Positions 16,732-25,025 of a DNA stretch of 42,657 nucleotides are shown here, one piece after another. A model generated the notes under the pieces. It saw only the letters and a list, made by a program, of their open reading frames with translations. It was not told the origin of the DNA and searched no databases. The DNA is from Brevundimonas sp. UBA5866. GTDB lineage: Bacteria > Pseudomonadota > Alphaproteobacteria > Caulobacterales > Caulobacteraceae. Both the position numbers and the translations under genes were made by a program. Numbering within the stretch: position 1 is the first letter of the stretch; every line of letters begins with the position of its first letter. The stretch lies in contig NZ_DJFS01000090.1 in assembly GCF_002432125.1 (NCBI RefSeq), positions 1-42,657 on the forward strand. Reading direction: 5' to 3'.

Positions 16732-18303
16732 TCAGCGCAGACCGCCGTTGGACGTCTCGTCGTAATAGGCCGCCATGTCGCGGTACAGCTGCTCCAGCGG
16801 TTCGCGGCTGGTGTACATCATGTGTCCGCCCTCATAGTAGGTGAACTGGATATTCCGACGCAGGTGCGGCTCCAGCATCATCTGGGCCAGATCGTACTCG
16901 GTCGAGAAGAAGGGCGTGGCGGCATCGTAATAGCCGTTCAGCGCCAGCACCTTCACATGGGGATTGCGACGGATCACTGCCGCCAGATCAACCGCCGTAT
17001 TCGGTGTCGTCTGGACACCCCCCAGCGGCGAGCGGTGCGACCAGTTCCAGTCAAACCCCGGCAATCCGCGCGCCGACTGTCGATAGTCCAGATCGGTCCG
17101 GAAGTTCAGGGTATTGGCGATATAGTCGCGGAACACCCCGAAATAGTGGCCCGTCACGGCACTGGACGCCGGATCTTCCTCGGGCGATCCGGTGACATGG
17201 CTGGCATCGATGCCGGTATAGCGGGTATCCAGGCGGCCCACGGTCTGGCGGCGGTCACGCAGCAACTCCTTGCGGAACGGGCTGAGCTCCACCCGCAGGT
17301 TGGCCTGTTCGATGAAGGCCGGGTCCAGACCGATCAGGGCGGACAGCTCGCGGGCCACCTCGGCGCGTTCCTGATCCGAGATGAAATGGCCCTTGTTCAG
17401 CGCGGCATTGTACTTGCCGATGGCATATTCGCGGGCGCGCTGGACGTGCTGTTCCAGCGTCACGCCATTGCGGTTGATGGCATTGTGGTACCAGGCCGTC
17501 GCCGCATAGGTCGGCAGCAGGGTCACGAAATTATTCGGATATCCTGACTGACGCACGCCATAGTTCATGATCGACGACAGCAGGATGACGCCATTCAGCG
17601 ACATGCCACGGTCTTCGAGCTGATAGGCAAGAGCGCCTGCCCGCAGCGTGCCGTAGCTTTCGCCCAGAATGAATTTCGGGCTCGACCAGCGGTTGAACTT
17701 GGTGGTGTAGCGCAGGATGGCGCGGGCAAAGGTGTCGACGTCGCCATCAACGCCCCAGTGCGCGGCCCCCGTCCCCTCGCCCAGCGGACGCGAATAGCCC
17801 GCGCCCACCATGTCGATGAACACAAGGTCGGTCTTGTCCAGCAGGGTCATATCGTTCGGCCCCATGCGGAACGGTGCCGGACGCTCGACCACCGGATCGT
17901 CGGTCAGGACACGTACCGGACCGAAGGCCCCCATATGCAGCCAGACCGAAGGCGAACCGGGCCCACCGTTGAACATATAGGTGACCGGACGCGAGCCCAC
18001 CGGCTGGCCATCCAGCGTATAGGCCACATAGAACAGGCTGGCCGTGGGCATGCCCGCATCGTTGCGCACCGTCAGCGTTCCCGCCGTCGCCTTGTAGTTC
18101 AGGCGTTTGCCGTGGGCGGTGATCGAGTGGCTGGTGGTGACCTCACGCTCCTCGGCAGAGGGGCGGACCCAGTTCTTCTCGATATCCTCGGCCACCGCAT
18201 TGCGATTGCGATCCGCCGCCGTGCGCCCGCCCTCCTGGGCTTGTGCCGCGAACGGCGCGGCCAGCAAGGTCGCGGCACAGGCCGCAACGATCAGTCTACG
18301 CAT
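16732..18303 (-). CDS. Secreted S10-family serine carboxypeptidase-like protein
   Basis: An exported hydrolase of 523 residues that probably trims C-terminal residues from peptides in the periplasm or outside the cell. The signal peptide is about 1-22 (ending AAQAQ). The oxyanion-hole segment FNGGPGSPS (111-119), the nucleophile GESYG with Ser216, a late Asp in LNGYYDAATPF and the His in EGGHMMY form the expected triad of the alpha/beta-hydrolase fold. The start has a strong GGGAGGGGG ribosome-binding site. It sits on the opposite strand between purM and purN. Substrate unknown. Confidence 0.93.
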   Translation of the reverse strand: MRRLIVAACAATLLAAPFAAQAQEGGRTAADRNRNAVAEDIEKNWVRPSAEEREVTTSHSITAHGKRLNYKATAGTLTVRNDAGMPTASLFYVAYTLDGQPVGSRPVTYMFNGGPGSPSVWLHMGAFGPVRVLTDDPVVERPAPFRMGPNDMTLLDKTDLVFIDMVGAGYSRPLGEGTGAAHWGVDGDVDTFARAILRYTTKFNRWSSPKFILGESYGTLRAGALAYQLEDRGMSLNGVILLSSIMNYGVRQSGYPNNFVTLLPTYAATAWYHNAINRNGVTLEQHVQRAREYAIGKYNAALNKGHFISDQERAEVARELSALIGLDPAFIEQANLRVELSPFRKELLRDRRQTVGRLDTRYTGIDASHVTGSPEEDPASSAVTGHYFGVFRDYIANTLNFRTDLDYRQSARGLPGFDWNWSHRSPLGGVQTTPNTAVDLAAVIRRNPHVKVLALNGYYDAATPFFSTEYDLAQMMLEPHLRRNIQFTYYEGGHMMYTSREPLEQLYRDMAAYYDETSNGGLR

Positions 18304-18516
18304 GGAAATCCCCCTCCCAAAAACAACTGGGCCGCACGGTAATCACGCCGAAAGGCGCACCGCAACCATCAAAGTGACCCGTAATATTTCGGCCCTGAGA
18401 CGGACTTTAAGCAGAGGTTTCGCAATATCCCGCTGCTGTGCCCCACAGGGTCTTGCCTTTACGGGCGGCGCGCTTCATGGCTCCGGCCGAACACCAGTCT
18501 GTTGCCCCGAGCCACC
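18304..18516. promoter_or_regulatory. Divergent region between S10 peptidase and purN
   Basis: 213 bases with no gene. The minus-strand end carries the GGGAGGGGG ribosome-binding site of the peptidase gene (18307-18318 area). No clear promoter, operator or purine riboswitch is recognisable. Both promoters must lie here, because the genes are divergent. Confidence 0.4.
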
Positions 18517-19110
18517 ATGACCCCAGCCCCCAAGATCCGCGTCGCCGTTCTGATCTCCGGTTCGGGCACGAATATGGTGTCTCTGGTGCAGGCGGGCCAG
18601 ACGCCCGACTGCCCCTATGAGGTGGTGCTGGTCGTATCGAACATCGAAGATGCCGCCGGACTGGAAAAAGCCCGCGCGCTTGGCGTTCCGGCCATTGCGG
18701 TGCCGCACCGCCCCTATGGCAAGGACCGTCAGGCCCACGAAGAGGCTCTGGACAGCCTGCTGCAACAGCACGGCGTCCAGGCCATCGCCCTGGCGGGCTA
18801 TATGCGCATTCTGACCCCGTGGCTGGTGCGCGAGTGGGAAGGCCGGATGCTGAACATCCACCCGTCCCTGCTGCCGCTGTACCCCGGTCTGGACACCCAC
18901 GCCCGCGCCATCGCCGCAGGCGATGCCGAGGCCGGATGCACGGTCCACATCGTTACCGAGGGGATGGACGAAGGCCCGATCCTGGGTCAGGCCCGCGTTC
19001 CGGTCATGCCGGGCGATACCCCCGAGCGGCTGGCCGAGCGGGTCAAAGCAGCAGAACACGTGCTTTACCCCGAAATGCTGGGTCGTTTTTGCAGCCAGCT
19101 GTACCGTTAA
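18517..19110 (+). CDS. purN: Phosphoribosylglycinamide formyltransferase (GART)
   Basis: Transfers a formyl group from 10-formyl-tetrahydrofolate to GAR in purine synthesis. 197 residues. N-terminal phosphate loop VAVLISGSGTNMVSLV, catalytic NIHPSLLPLYPGLDTH (Asn and His), and the late Asp in VTEGMDEGPILGQ. The ATG at 18517 is preferred over the in-frame TTG at 18502, as MTPAPKIRVAVL is typical. The stop codon lies in an AT-rich patch that may also belong to the promoter of the next gene. Confidence 0.97.
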   Translation: MTPAPKIRVAVLISGSGTNMVSLVQAGQTPDCPYEVVLVVSNIEDAAGLEKARALGVPAIAVPHRPYGKDRQAHEEALDSLLQQHGVQAIALAGYMRILTPWLVREWEGRMLNIHPSLLPLYPGLDTHARAIAAGDAEAGCTVHIVTEGMDEGPILGQARVPVMPGDTPERLAERVKAAEHVLYPEMLGRFCSQLYR

Positions 19111-19213
19111 AATAAATTAACTCCCGATCTGGCGTGATCCGGCGCAAGGCTTGATTTCATGAAGTGTGAGGCGTTCAACTGCCACACAGCCGAAATCCAA
19201 GAGGATAGCCTGA

Positions 19214-21250
19214 ATGAAAAAGCACCTGATGTGCGCCGTCGCCCTATCGGCCTGTATCGCTGCGCCGTGCGCAGCCAGTGCCCAAGCGAACACCGGCCAC
19301 GGTGCCCACTTCCAGCCTTGGGGCTTTGACCTCGACGGGCGCGATCTGAGCGTACGTCCGGGCGATGACTTCAACGCCTTTGCCAATGGCAACTATCTGG
19401 CGAAGACGGAGATTCCGGCGGACAAGACCCGTTTCGGCCCGTTCGACGCCCTTTACGAAAACGCCCAGGGCCAGCTGCGCGCCATCATCGAAGAGGCCGC
19501 CGCCAACCCGACCACCGACAATGCCCGCAAGGTCGGTGCCCTGTACGCCAGCTTCATGGATGAGGCCGCGCTGGAGGCCAAGGGTGCCCGACCGATGGCC
19601 GCCGATCTGGCGGCCATCCGCGCCGCCCGCACCCACAGCGACATCGCCCGCTCGATGGGGGCCAGCAAGACCAAGTTCGGCTCCAGCCTGTTCGCCCTCG
19701 ACGTCATGGAGGACATGAAGAACTCGTCGGTGAACTCGCTGTACACCGGCATAGGTTCTCTGGGTCTGCCGGAGCGTGAATATTACCGCAGCGAGAACTT
19801 CGCCCCGCAGCGTGCGGCCTATCAGGCCTATATCGCGCAGATGCTGACGATGATCGGTTGGGAGAACGCCGAAAAGGCCGCCGCCGACATCCTCGCCTTT
19901 GAAACCGCCATCGCCGAAAAGCACTGGCCGATCGCCGAGCGCCGCCAGTTCGACAAGCTCTACAACCCGATCGCCACGGCGGAACTGTCCGCCTATGCGC
20001 CGGGCTTTGACTGGGCCGCCTATCTCGACGCCGCCAAGGTCGGAAATGTCGATCAGATCGTCATGATGGAAAACACCGCCCTGCCCGGCATGGCCGAGGT
20101 GTTCGGTGCCACGGATCTGGAAACCCTCAAGGCATGGCAGGCCTTCAACATCGTTGACGGTGCCGCCCCCTATTTGTCCAAGGCCTTTGTCGACGCCCGC
20201 TTCGAGTTCCGCAACAAGACCCTGCGCGGCCAGCCGGAAAACCGTCCACGCTGGAACCGCGGCGTGGCCCTGGTCGATGGCTCGCTGGCCGAGGTTCTGG
20301 GTCAGGAATATGTCGCCCGCCACTTCCCGGCCTCCAGCAAGGCCCAGATGGAAGAACTGGTCGGCAACCTGATCGCCGAGATGCGCACCCGCCTGCAGAA
20401 TCTCGAATGGATGACCCCGGCCACCAAGGCCGAGGCCGTGGCCAAGCTGGACAGCTTCCGTCCCAAGATCGGCTATCCGACCAAGTGGCGCTCGTATGAC
20501 GCCCTTCAGGTGACGGCGGACGACCTGTACGGCAACATCGAGCGCATCGCGGCCTTCGACTGGGATTACACCCGCGCCAAGATCGGCCAGCCGGTCGATC
20601 TGGAGGAATGGGGCATGTCGCCGCAAACGGTGAACGCCTATTACCACCCGCTGCGTAACGAGATCGTCTTCCCCGCTGCCATCCTGCAGCCGCCGTTCTT
20701 CGATCCGAACGCCGATCCGGCCGTCAACTATGGCGGTATCGGTGCCGTGATCGGTCACGAAATCATGCACGGTTTCGACGACCAGGGCCGCAAGACCGAC
20801 GCCAAGGGCCAGCTGCGCGACTGGTGGACCGCCGAGGACGCCGCCCGCTTCGAGGTCGAGGCCAAGAAGCTGGGCACCCTCTATGCCGCGCAGGAGCCGA
20901 TCCCAGGCATCGCCATCAATCCGGAACTGACGATGGGCGAGAACATCGCCGATCTGGGCGGTCTGGTTCTGGCGCACGCCGCCTATAACCGCAGCCTGAA
21001 CGGCCAGCCCGCTCCGGTGCTGGACGGTGTGACCGGCGAACAGCGCGTCTTCTACGGCTGGGCGCAGGTGTGGCGCGACAAAATCCGTGACGAGACGCTG
21101 CGCGAATATCTGGCCACCGACCCGCACTCGCCGGGTTCGGCCCGCGCCGCTACCCCGCCGCGCAACATCGACGCCTGGTACGACGCCTTTGGCGTCACCG
21201 CTGACCAGAAGCAGTACCTAAAGCCGGAAGACCGCGTCCGCATCTGGTAA
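19214..21250 (+). CDS. Secreted M13-family (neprilysin/PepO-like) zinc endopeptidase
   Basis: A 678-residue exported metallopeptidase that cleaves peptides outside the cytoplasm. The signal peptide is about 1-25 (ending AASAQ). The PGDDFNAFANGNYL start of the M13 N-domain follows at about 49. The zinc site is HEIMH (His515, Glu516, His519), with the third ligand in GENIADLGG (Glu576) and Asp580. VNAYYHPLRNEIVFPAAIL and the C-terminal end RVRIW are typical for the family. It starts 103 bases after purN and ends at a strong terminator. No lipobox is visible, so it is probably periplasmic or secreted. Confidence 0.95.
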   Translation: MKKHLMCAVALSACIAAPCAASAQANTGHGAHFQPWGFDLDGRDLSVRPGDDFNAFANGNYLAKTEIPADKTRFGPFDALYENAQGQLRAIIEEAAANPTTDNARKVGALYASFMDEAALEAKGARPMAADLAAIRAARTHSDIARSMGASKTKFGSSLFALDVMEDMKNSSVNSLYTGIGSLGLPEREYYRSENFAPQRAAYQAYIAQMLTMIGWENAEKAAADILAFETAIAEKHWPIAERRQFDKLYNPIATAELSAYAPGFDWAAYLDAAKVGNVDQIVMMENTALPGMAEVFGATDLETLKAWQAFNIVDGAAPYLSKAFVDARFEFRNKTLRGQPENRPRWNRGVALVDGSLAEVLGQEYVARHFPASSKAQMEELVGNLIAEMRTRLQNLEWMTPATKAEAVAKLDSFRPKIGYPTKWRSYDALQVTADDLYGNIERIAAFDWDYTRAKIGQPVDLEEWGMSPQTVNAYYHPLRNEIVFPAAILQPPFFDPNADPAVNYGGIGAVIGHEIMHGFDDQGRKTDAKGQLRDWWTAEDAARFEVEAKKLGTLYAAQEPIPGIAINPELTMGENIADLGGLVLAHAAYNRSLNGQPAPVLDGVTGEQRVFYGWAQVWRDKIRDETLREYLATDPHSPGSARAATPPRNIDAWYDAFGVTADQKQYLKPEDRVRIW

Positions 21251-21270
21251 GCCGCCTTCGGTAAAGGATC

Positions 21271-21304
21271 GGCCCGCAGCGACACCGCTGCGGGCCTTTT
21301 CTTT
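21271..21304 (+). terminator. Intrinsic terminator after the M13 peptidase gene
   Basis: GGCCCGCAGCG (21271-21281) pairs with CGCTGCGGGCC (21286-21296), 11 base pairs with a 4-base loop, followed by a T-run. Confidence 0.88.
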
Positions 21305-21319
21305 GGGTAATGCCCAAGA

Positions 21320-21354
21320 AAAAACCCCGCCGGATCGCTCCGGCGGGGCTTTTC
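21320..21354 (-). terminator. Intrinsic terminator after ndk
   Basis: CCCCGCCGG (21325-21333) pairs with CCGGCGGGG (21340-21348). On the minus strand the hairpin is followed by a long T-run (plus-strand A-run at 21318-21324), so it ends ndk. A T-run on the other side could let it back up the M13 terminator. Confidence 0.85.
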
Positions 21355-21376
21355 AAATCCCTGAGGACTTCAGCGA

Positions 21377-21796
21377 TTAGCCAACGATGTCGGCGTCGGT
21401 GAAGAACTGGGCGATTTCGATGCCGGCGTTTTCCAGCGAGTCCGAACCGTGGACCGAGTTTTCGCCGATCGACAGAGCGAACTGCTTGCGGATGGTGCCT
21501 TCAGCAGCGTCGTTCGGGTTGGTAGCGCCCATGATTTCGCGGTACTTGGCGACAGCGTTGTCACCTTCCAGCACTTGGACGACGACCGGCTCGGCGGTCA
21601 TTTGCTCGACCAGCTCGCCGTAGAACGGACGCTCGGCGTGGACAGCGTAGAATTTTTGAGCTTGCTCGGTGGTCAGCTTCACGCGGCGTTGGCCGACGAT
21701 GCGCAGGCCTGCACCTTCGATCACAGCGTTGATGGCGCCGGTCAGGTTACGACGGGTGGCGTCCGGCTTGATGATCGAGAAAGTACGTTCGGTCAT
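21377..21796 (-). CDS. ndk: Nucleoside diphosphate kinase
   Basis: Exchanges the gamma-phosphate between nucleoside tri- and diphosphates. 139 residues, the usual size. MTERTFSIIKPDATRRN at the start, and the active-site NSVHGSDS with His116. The ATG at 21796 is chosen on the family N-terminus; 22 upstream in-frame codons have no similarity. Divergent from the ABC-F gene, with 135 bases between them. Confidence 0.98.
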   Translation of the reverse strand: MTERTFSIIKPDATRRNLTGAINAVIEGAGLRIVGQRRVKLTTEQAQKFYAVHAERPFYGELVEQMTAEPVVVQVLEGDNAVAKYREIMGATNPNDAAEGTIRKQFALSIGENSVHGSDSLENAGIEIAQFFTDADIVG

Positions 21797-21931
21797 GGTG
21801 GTGACTTCTTGTTTGGGAAAAGGTTGCGGGCTTATAGCGTTCCGCGTCCCTATTTCCAACACCCCCTATCAGTTGTCGGTTTTGTTGCGTAACAAGCGGC
21901 CCAAACGACACAAACAGCTCAACCGGCCGAT

Positions 21932-23827
21932 ATGCTTCAAATTACCAACCTGACCTTTAGCGCCTGGGGCCGCCAGTTTCTGGACAATGCCTCGGTCAGC
22001 CTGCCACCGGGCTCCAAGGTCGGTCTGGTGGGCCGGAACGGCATCGGCAAGTCAACCCTGTTCAAGATCATCCTCGGCGGTCTGGCCGCCAACGGTGACG
22101 AGGTTTCGATCCCGAAGAACGCCCGCGTGGCCTCGGTGGATCAGGAACACCCCGCCACGCCCGTCAGCGTGCTGGACACGATTCTGGAGGCCGACAAGGA
22201 GCGCCACGAGCTTCTGACGCGACTCGAAACCGCCGAGCCCGAAGAGATGGGCGAGATCTGGGGCCGTCTGATCGAGATCGACGCCGACAGCGCCCCGTCG
22301 CGCGCGTCGGAAATCCTGATCGGTCTGGGCTTCTCGCAGGAGGACATCCAGCGTCCGATGTCGCACTTCTCGGGCGGCTGGAGAATGCGTGTGGCGCTGG
22401 CCGCGGCCCTGTTCGCGGAGCCGGACCTGCTGCTGCTGGATGAGCCGACCAACTACCTCGACCTTGAAGGCGTGGTCTGGCTGGAAGCGCGCCTGAAGCG
22501 CTATCCGCACACGGCGCTGATCATCTCGCACGACCGCGACCTGCTGAACTCGGTCTGTACGCACATCCTGCACCTGTCGAACCGCAAGCTGGACCTGTAC
22601 ACCGGCAACTACGACACGTTTGAAAAGACCCGCGCCGAAAAACTGCGCCTGATGCAGGCCAATCAGGCCAAGCAGGAAGCCGAGCGCGCCCACCTGCAAA
22701 AATTCATCGACCGCTTCAAAGCCAAGGCATCCAAGGCCACGCAGGCCCAGTCGCGCGTGAAGAAGCTGGAGAAGATGCAGCGCATCGAGCTGCCGCCGGA
22801 AGAGCGCGTGGCTCCCTTCATCCTGCCGTCGCCGGAACGCCCCCTGCCTCCGCCCCTGATCCGATTGGAAAAGGCCAATGTGGGCTATGAGCCGGGCAAG
22901 CCGATCCTGAAGAACCTGAACCTGCGCATGGACCTTGATGACCGGATCGGTCTGCTGGGCGTGAACGGCGCGGGTAAGTCCACCTTTGCCAAGCTGATCG
23001 CCAAGGCGCTGGATATCGAGACGGGCGAGTTCCACCGCGACGGCAAGATGCGCGTGGGTTGGTTCCACCAGCACCAGATCGAGGCGATGGACCCCGAGGA
23101 CACGCCGCTGCAGATCATCCTGCGCGCCATGCCCGAAGCGTCCGAGAACAGCCGCCGCTCGCGTCTGGCCCAATGGGGCCTGCCCTTCGAGAAACAGGAC
23201 ACCAAGGTCGGTGCCCTGTCAGGCGGCGAGCGCGCGCGCCTGCTGCTGAACCTGGTGGCCATGGATGCGCCGCACATCCTTATACTCGATGAACCGACCA
23301 ACCACCTTGATATCGACAGCCGCCGCGCCCTTCTGGACGCGCTGAATGAATATACCGGTGCGGTGATCCTGATCACCCACGACCGCTCGCTGATGGAGCT
23401 GGTGGCCGACCGTCTGTGGCTGGCCGCCGACGGCACGGTGAAGCCGTTCGAAGGCGATATGGACGACTATACCAAGTTCGTCCTTGAACGCGCCAAACAG
23501 GGCATGAAGCCCTCGCAGGTGAAAAAGGAAGAACCCGCACAGGCTCCTCGGACCGAAAACGCCACGTGCACGAACGATAGCGGCAAGGCCAAGAAAAAAG
23601 GCAAGTCGCCCTCGACCCTGCGCCATGCGGTGAAGAAGGCAGAGGAAGCGATGAACACCATCTCTGCCGATCTGGCCAAGATCGACGAGAAAATGGCCAT
23701 CGCCGCCGCCAATGACCCGAAAAAGTTTGAAACCCTGAGCCGCAAACGGGCCCAGCTTCAGACCGATCTGGAAAACGCCGAAGCGGCATGGGTCGCTGCC
23801 GAAGAAGAACTGGCCGAGGTAAGCTGA
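21932..23827 (+). CDS. ABC-F family ATPase (ribosome-associated, YheS/Uup-like)
   Basis: A soluble twin-cassette ATPase of the kind that acts at the ribosomal E site; it has no membrane domain. 631 residues. The first cassette has GRNGIGKST, signature FSGGWRMRVALAAAL and LLLLDEPTNYLDLEG. The charged linker (about residues 230-280) is the P-site tRNA interaction segment of the family. The second cassette has GVNGAGKST, LSGGERARLLLNL and LILDEPTNHLDI. A lysine-rich stretch and a coiled coil (about 555-630) close the protein. Length and layout fit YheS best, but the subfamily is not certain. It overlaps the DUF2164 gene by one base. Confidence 0.93.
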   Translation: MLQITNLTFSAWGRQFLDNASVSLPPGSKVGLVGRNGIGKSTLFKIILGGLAANGDEVSIPKNARVASVDQEHPATPVSVLDTILEADKERHELLTRLETAEPEEMGEIWGRLIEIDADSAPSRASEILIGLGFSQEDIQRPMSHFSGGWRMRVALAAALFAEPDLLLLDEPTNYLDLEGVVWLEARLKRYPHTALIISHDRDLLNSVCTHILHLSNRKLDLYTGNYDTFEKTRAEKLRLMQANQAKQEAERAHLQKFIDRFKAKASKATQAQSRVKKLEKMQRIELPPEERVAPFILPSPERPLPPPLIRLEKANVGYEPGKPILKNLNLRMDLDDRIGLLGVNGAGKSTFAKLIAKALDIETGEFHRDGKMRVGWFHQHQIEAMDPEDTPLQIILRAMPEASENSRRSRLAQWGLPFEKQDTKVGALSGGERARLLLNLVAMDAPHILILDEPTNHLDIDSRRALLDALNEYTGAVILITHDRSLMELVADRLWLAADGTVKPFEGDMDDYTKFVLERAKQGMKPSQVKKEEPAQAPRTENATCTNDSGKAKKKGKSPSTLRHAVKKAEEAMNTISADLAKIDEKMAIAAANDPKKFETLSRKRAQLQTDLENAEAAWVAAEEELAEVS

Positions 23828-24066
23828 TGGCGAACAAACCGCTCCTTTCGCCTGAACAGCGTGACGAAGCCGCCCACAAGATCCGTGAGTGGCTTCAAAG
23901 CGAACAGGATGTGGAACTGGGGCGGTTGCCTGCCGAAATGCTGGTCGAGTTCATCGAACAGCAGGTGGGGCGGCACTATTACAATCAGGGTCTTCGCGAT
24001 GCCGAGACCCTGATCCGCGCCAAGGTCGAAGATATCTCCGATGGCCTCTACGGCATGGAACGCTGA
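23827..24066 (+). CDS. DUF2164 domain-containing protein
   Basis: A 79-residue acidic, helical cytoplasmic protein that fits the DUF2164 family (LPAEMLVEFIEQQVGRHYYN, GLRDAETLIRAKVEDI). The ATG at 23827 overlaps the ABC-F stop (TGATG), so it is translationally coupled to that ATPase and may act with it; this is inference. The open frame continues upstream within the ABC-F gene but without similarity. No function is established for the family as far as I know. Confidence 0.88.
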   Translation: MANKPLLSPEQRDEAAHKIREWLQSEQDVELGRLPAEMLVEFIEQQVGRHYYNQGLRDAETLIRAKVEDISDGLYGMER

Positions 24067-24072
24067 ATACTT

Positions 24073-24104
24073 AAAAAGGCCGCCCCGACAGGAGCGGCCT
24101 TTTC
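24073..24104. terminator. Bidirectional terminator after DUF2164 gene / I78 lipoprotein gene
   Basis: AAAAAGGCCGC (24073-24083) pairs with GCGGCCTTTT (24094-24103), with A- and T-runs on the two sides. It separates the plus-strand ABC-F/DUF2164 unit from the convergent minus-strand pepA cluster. Confidence 0.85.
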
Positions 24105-24112
24105 CCTTGCCA

Positions 24113-24427
24113 TCAACCGCATGAAGCGCGGGTGATGATGTCCTTGTCGTCGTAGTGGAAGCTGACGCGATCCGTGCGGTAATCCATCGTCGCCATGCAA
24201 TCCTTGCACAGGAAACGGAAGATCAGGCCCGTAGGCGCTTCCGGTACGGACTGGCGCGGCTTGCCGACATAACGCTGCCAGTCCTCGTTGCGGCACTGCC
24301 CCCCTTCACCGACATCAATGATGGCAGGATTGTCCGGAGTGGGTGCCGGCGGATTGGCCGAGGTCTGGGCACAGGCCCCCACAGCCAGCAACATCATGGC
24401 CGCCAGCGAAGAAACGTGTTTAAACAT
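24113..24427 (-). CDS. Small lipoprotein with peptidase inhibitor I78-like domain
   Basis: A 104-residue lipoprotein. The signal ends in a lipobox, AVGAC, with Cys19 as the lipidated residue; a Pro-rich spacer follows. The domain runs from Cys45 to the end: CRNEDWQRYVGKPR, FLCKDCMATMDYRTDRVSF and the final ASCG. This fits the I78 family, whose first Cys and terminal CG form a disulfide. The CxxC (Cys74, Cys77) sits where many members have RPG. The neighbouring upstream gene has the same plan. The start has a good AAAGGGATGG ribosome-binding site and an AT-rich TATAAT upstream. Inhibitor activity is only inferred from the family. Confidence 0.78.
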   Translation of the reverse strand: MFKHVSSLAAMMLLAVGACAQTSANPPAPTPDNPAIIDVGEGGQCRNEDWQRYVGKPRQSVPEAPTGLIFRFLCKDCMATMDYRTDRVSFHYDDKDIITRASCG

Positions 24428-24448
24428 TTACGCCATCCCTTTGTATTT

Positions 24449-24454
24449 ATTATA
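24449..24454 (-). promoter_or_regulatory. Possible -10 element (TATAAT) before the small I78 lipoprotein gene
   Basis: On the minus strand TATAAT lies 22 bases before the ATG at 24427, inside an AT-rich patch (24441-24458) that stands out in GC-rich surroundings and overlaps the stop of the preceding gene. No good -35 is seen, so this is tentative. Confidence 0.3.
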
Positions 24455-24455
24455 T

Positions 24456-25025
24456 TTAACCGCAGCGCACAGACTGTATGCGTCCGGTTTGGCGGTCATA
24501 GAAGATATTCAGGCGATAAGGCACATGGTCTTCGGTAATCGCGCATTGGGTGCAGGTTACACGACGGCGCGACACATCCACCGGAACAGGAATTTCGGTG
24601 CGCAGGCGCCCGATCAACCATTGCAGATCAAGGGCACCGCACTGGTCGCCCGGTGTCGCATTGGCGGGCGGCGACGATGGAAGATGCGATTGCTGGTACG
24701 GACGTCCCTGATACGGACGCCCCTGGGGTGCGGGATCGTTCGCATAATAGGGCCGCTCGGTCGATGATGGCGCAGGCTGGCTGTTGGCCGGATTGGAATA
24801 GGCCGGAGACGTCGCCGTCGGCACCGGTCGCGTGGACATGGGTTCGGGACTGGAGCCACAGCTCCACAACCCGACAGCCAGTATCAGGCTGCCCGCGCCC
24901 AGCGCCCTTCTTCGTCCTGTTTCCAGTACTGGAGCTCGGCCTTGCCGCCGTCCTTCAGCGTACGCCAGCGGTTGCGGGCATGCTGTACAGAACTCTCGTT
25001 GCGACCGTCGAAAATGATGAAACAC
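24456..25025 (-). CDS. Probable lipoprotein with I78-like domain; start uncertain
   Basis: The C-terminal 63 residues (CGALDLQWLIGRLR to SVRCG) match the neighbouring lipoprotein in layout: first Cys to CxxC is 29 residues in both (here Cys129, then Cys158 and Cys161), and both end in CG. A Pro/Gln/Tyr-rich spacer precedes the domain, and before it RRRALGAGSLILAVGLWSC looks like a lipoprotein signal (Cys56 counting from the GTG). The only ordinary start upstream of that signal is GTG at 25025, which overlaps holC by 142 bases. A CTG at 24926 would suit the signal better; TTG at 24869 or ATG at 24839 would lose it. The end is sure, the start is not. Confidence 0.65.
   Translation of the reverse strand: MFHHFRRSQREFCTACPQPLAYAEGRRQGRAPVLETGRRRALGAGSLILAVGLWSCGSSPEPMSTRPVPTATSPAYSNPANSQPAPSSTERPYYANDPAPQGRPYQGRPYQQSHLPSSPPANATPGDQCGALDLQWLIGRLRTEIPVPVDVSRRRVTCTQCAITEDHVPYRLNIFYDRQTGRIQSVRCG

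Noticed and set aside
19107..19120. TTAA-N6-TTAA resembling a CtrA site upstream of the M13 peptidase gene
   Set aside because: The full CtrA site has a 7-base spacer; here it is 6, and one half is the purN stop codon. Not supported without more evidence.
19244..21127. 627-codon open frame opposite the M13 peptidase gene
   Set aside because: Antisense shadow in GC-rich DNA; the plus strand encodes a clear zinc peptidase.
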